From NCBI RefSeq assembly GCF_010389155.1, contig NC_057766.1, positions 44,092,463-44,156,462 on the forward strand: a DNA stretch of 64,000 nucleotides, in the 5' to 3' direction. Source of the stretch: Erigeron canadensis (taxonomy: Eukaryota > Streptophyta > Magnoliopsida > Asterales > Asteraceae). The position numbers were made by a program, and so were the translations under genes. The notes beneath the pieces are model-generated. The model was not told where the DNA came from. It saw nothing but the letters and a program-made list of their open reading frames with translations, and ran no database searches. Below, piece after piece: positions 61,914 to 64,000 of the stretch; position 1 is the first letter of the stretch, and every line of letters starts with the position of its first letter.

Positions 61914-62098
61914 GGTATAAACTTTAAACTTTTTTAGCTCAAGTTGGCTCAAACTCAAAATGGTTAAAAACCGATTAAACCCGAAAAATCGAACCGAAAA
62001 AGACTCAAACCGAAAACTAATGGTTTTAGATTTCAAAAATTGAATTATAGCGGTTCGGTTTTCGGTTTTAGTCAAAAACCGAACCGTACTCACCCCTA
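61914..62098. mobile_element. hAT-like MITE remnant
   Basis: The right end on the complement reads TAGGGGTGAGTACGGTTCGG, followed by repeated AAACCGAAAACC words typical of plant hAT MITEs. The left end (AGGGTATAAAC near 61914) is weak, and no 8-bp duplication was seen. Confidence 0.35.
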
Positions 62099-62520
62099 GG
62101 TTCAAAGGTCTTTTCACTCTTCAAAGACAACATAACACCCGAAAAAGAGTTAATTCGAATCAAGTCAAACTCACCTATCTTATTCTTCCTTTGATATGAG
62201 ATCATCCATGAGTGATCTATATCTAAGGCATCACATACCAACCATGGATTGGCAATGAGCAGCACTGATCTTTTATAAGACATTTTTTTCCTTCTCGATG
62301 CTAAACCATAATATGGGAAAGCGTCCTTTAAGCAACAATTACTGGTCTAACCAAAACCGAATCCTATCTCCATTTCACACACACCTTTAAAGAGACTGTA
62401 TAAGTATTTTCCAGCCACTTAAACTTTAAACACAACGACAATTAAAGCCTTTCGACTTTGTCCACTTTTAAAATTTCAAAGTCAAATTTTACCAACTTTG
62501 ACCATAAATATGTAGAAATA

Positions 62521-62660
62521 AAAAAGTGTGTAGAACTATAGTATGGACTTTCATAATTATTTTGTAACACCACATTTGTCCACGGTAACTAAAAAGTTAG
62601 CATAGACAAATGAGGTGGTATAAAATAATTATGAAAGTTCACACTTTCTACACACTTTTT
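62521..62660. mobile_element. Short fold-back element
   Basis: The arms AAAAAGTGTGTAGAA and CTTTCATAATTATTTT recur in reverse complement (TTCTACACACTTTTT, AAAATAATTATGAAAG), giving a 140-bp hairpin. It is non-coding. Target duplications were not resolved. Confidence 0.6.
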
Positions 62661-62787
62661 AGTACGGAGAAATTTGTACACACTTTTATTTCTACTTAGT
62701 TTTACACACAAAAAAAGTGACAAAATTTTTAATTTGTTCACACTCACTAAAATTGTGGATAAATCATTAGTGATACAAGCAAAACAA

Positions 62788-63002
62788 AATCTTTATTGGA
62801 ATGGGAAAAACTTTTTACTACAACAAATGACAATGCATCATAAATGACTTAATTAGTTAAATAGTAATTATGAAGTGTGAAAAACTTTTTCTTATCCCCA
62901 CAACCCCCAATCTTTATTGGAATGGGAAAAACTTTTTACTACGACAAATGACAATGCATCATAAATGACTTAATTAGTTTAAATAGGAAAAACTTTTTCT
63001 TA
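62788..63002. repeat. Direct repeat, about 105 bp, spacing 121 bp
   Basis: AATCTTTATTGGAATGGG through AAAAACTTTTTCTTA occurs at 62788-62893 and again at 62909-63002. The second copy lacks a short internal piece. Confidence 0.85.
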
Positions 63003-63159
63003 TTAGCGATTAGTGAAGGAAGTTTAGATAGAAGTGGGACTCGGGTAACGAGTGATCGAGTGAAGGTGATGAATCCACAATCCAACACTACTAAGACATG
63101 TTGAAACACATGGAAATTTATATGGAGGCTCTATATTTAATGAATAAGGAAGTATTTTT

Positions 63160-63450
63160 TTTTTAAAGGTGTGATCATTTGCTCGCAATGAGGAATCTAA
63201 CTTACGTTGTCTTAAACGGGTTCGTACTAGAAATGCATCTCACCCTCTATACCTAGTAGGAGGAGACACCTCCAACTAAACCGTCTGAAGGCACGACATT
63301 TAATTGGAATAAAACTCAGCCCCGGCCCCTCTGCAGGACTCAAACTTGATTCACTGGAGACTTTTATTTGTAAAATACCTTGAAATGTTTTTCCCATGTC
63401 TTGAACTCAAAATCTCCAGCATAAAAAGTTGGTGCTCAACCATTGAGTTA
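63160..63450 (-). mobile_element. SINE-like element
   Basis: On the - strand two B-box-like words, GTTTGAGTCC (about 63339-63348) and GTTCAAGAC (about 63403-63411), and an A-box-like CTCAATGGTTGAGCACC (about 63434-63450) are present, with a T-run on the + strand at 63156-63166 as the tail. It may be one element or two merged. Confidence 0.4.
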
Positions 63451-63452
63451 CA

Positions 63453-63604
63453 AGGGAAAATGTATCAATTTGATAGATCAAAGTTGTAGTATTATGGGTG
63501 TAATAACACATATGGTCTTTAGGGAAAATGTATCAATTTGATAGATCAAAGTTGTAGTATTATGGGTGTAATAACACATATGGTCTTTAGGGAAAATGTA
63601 TCAT
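63453..63604. repeat. 68-bp perfect tandem repeat
   Basis: Two identical 68-bp units (63453-63520 and 63521-63588), starting AGGGAAAATGTATCAA, are followed by a 16-bp partial third copy. Complete identity indicates a very recent duplication or an assembly effect. Confidence 0.95.
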
Positions 63605-64000
63605 TTGAAATGTTCTTCCCATTTCTCTTTCTTTTTCCTTGTGTTTTTTAATTTAGGGGTGTTTGGTATTGTGATTATAAAACAAAATCTGTGTTTTCAA
63701 AATAAATTATGTGTTTTTAAAACTGCGTTTTGAAAAAGCATCCAGGTACATGCTTATCCAAAACTGCGTTTTCATAGCTAATAATCATTTTCTCATACAA
63801 ACACTTCTTAAGATTATTTACGTTTTACATCTAGATAATCACTTTATAACGTCATCCCAAGTTATGTAACATAACCCCATGTTAGGTTAAGATAACTTAT
63901 GCTAAACCTCTTACTGTCAAATCGTGACATGAAATTTTTAACGAAATTCACCTTAAATATAAAATAAAATAAAATCGATGCCTAAAACTCCCAAATAGTT

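Overview
This window is nuclear DNA of a flowering plant. The genes are split by short GT-AG introns, the non-coding DNA is AT-rich, and the mobile elements are plant types (Athila-type Ty3/gypsy, PIF/Harbinger, hAT and Stowaway MITEs, Helitron ends, RTE and L1 LINEs, tRNA-type SINEs). The style of the Harbinger transposase and the Athila proteins suggests a daisy-family (Asteraceae) eudicot, but that attribution is from memory and tentative.

Genes. Three intact genes lie on the + strand between 12.0 and 30.1 kb. The first is an 11-exon Golgi hydroxyproline O-galactosyltransferase (HPGT1 type, 341 aa, 12020-16019). The second is a 5-exon UBA-domain protein (234 aa, 18678-22606). The third is a 2-exon LRR receptor-like probable pseudokinase (641 aa, 27904-30064). 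As I recall, the Arabidopsis homologues are the neighbours At5g53340, At5g53330 and At5g53320, so this looks like a conserved gene block. The gene-bearing part is interrupted by small elements: a 5'-truncated RTE LINE with an 18-bp target duplication just upstream of HPGT1, a hAT MITE 170 bp upstream of the UBA gene, hAT-like elements in its introns, a SINE, and a probable Helitron between the UBA and LRR genes.

1-12 kb holds degraded elements: MITEs, a fragment of the Athila LTR, an LTR-like block, Helitron 3' ends and a compact PIF/Harbinger transposon (7083-8924) with a frameshifted transposase.

31.5-50.8 kb is one Athila-type retrotransposon on the - strand. It has 1489-bp LTRs at 31559-33047 and 49358-50846 and a 5-bp duplication GGTGG, and it is inserted in an L1 LINE whose reading frame resumes on the other side. 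Gag, protease, RT, RNase H, integrase and a third, env-position ORF are recognisable, but stops and frame changes break them. A 100-N gap at 37119-37218 sits between two near-identical 5.5-kb blocks whose small deletions cluster toward the gap. This is best read as two unmerged overlapping contig ends, so the real element is probably about 13.7 kb.

The most interesting signal is in this element. A 13-17 bp palindrome of the type CTGCGNNGCAG occurs six times, mixed with eight W-box cores (TTGAC), immediately upstream of the LTR TATA box. It occurs again as a cluster just upstream of the third ORF and inside a predicted intron of that ORF. This suggests a shared regulatory code for two promoters. 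51-64 kb is gene-poor and made of L1, SINE and MITE remnants, a fold-back MITE inside a microsatellite, and several tandem repeats.
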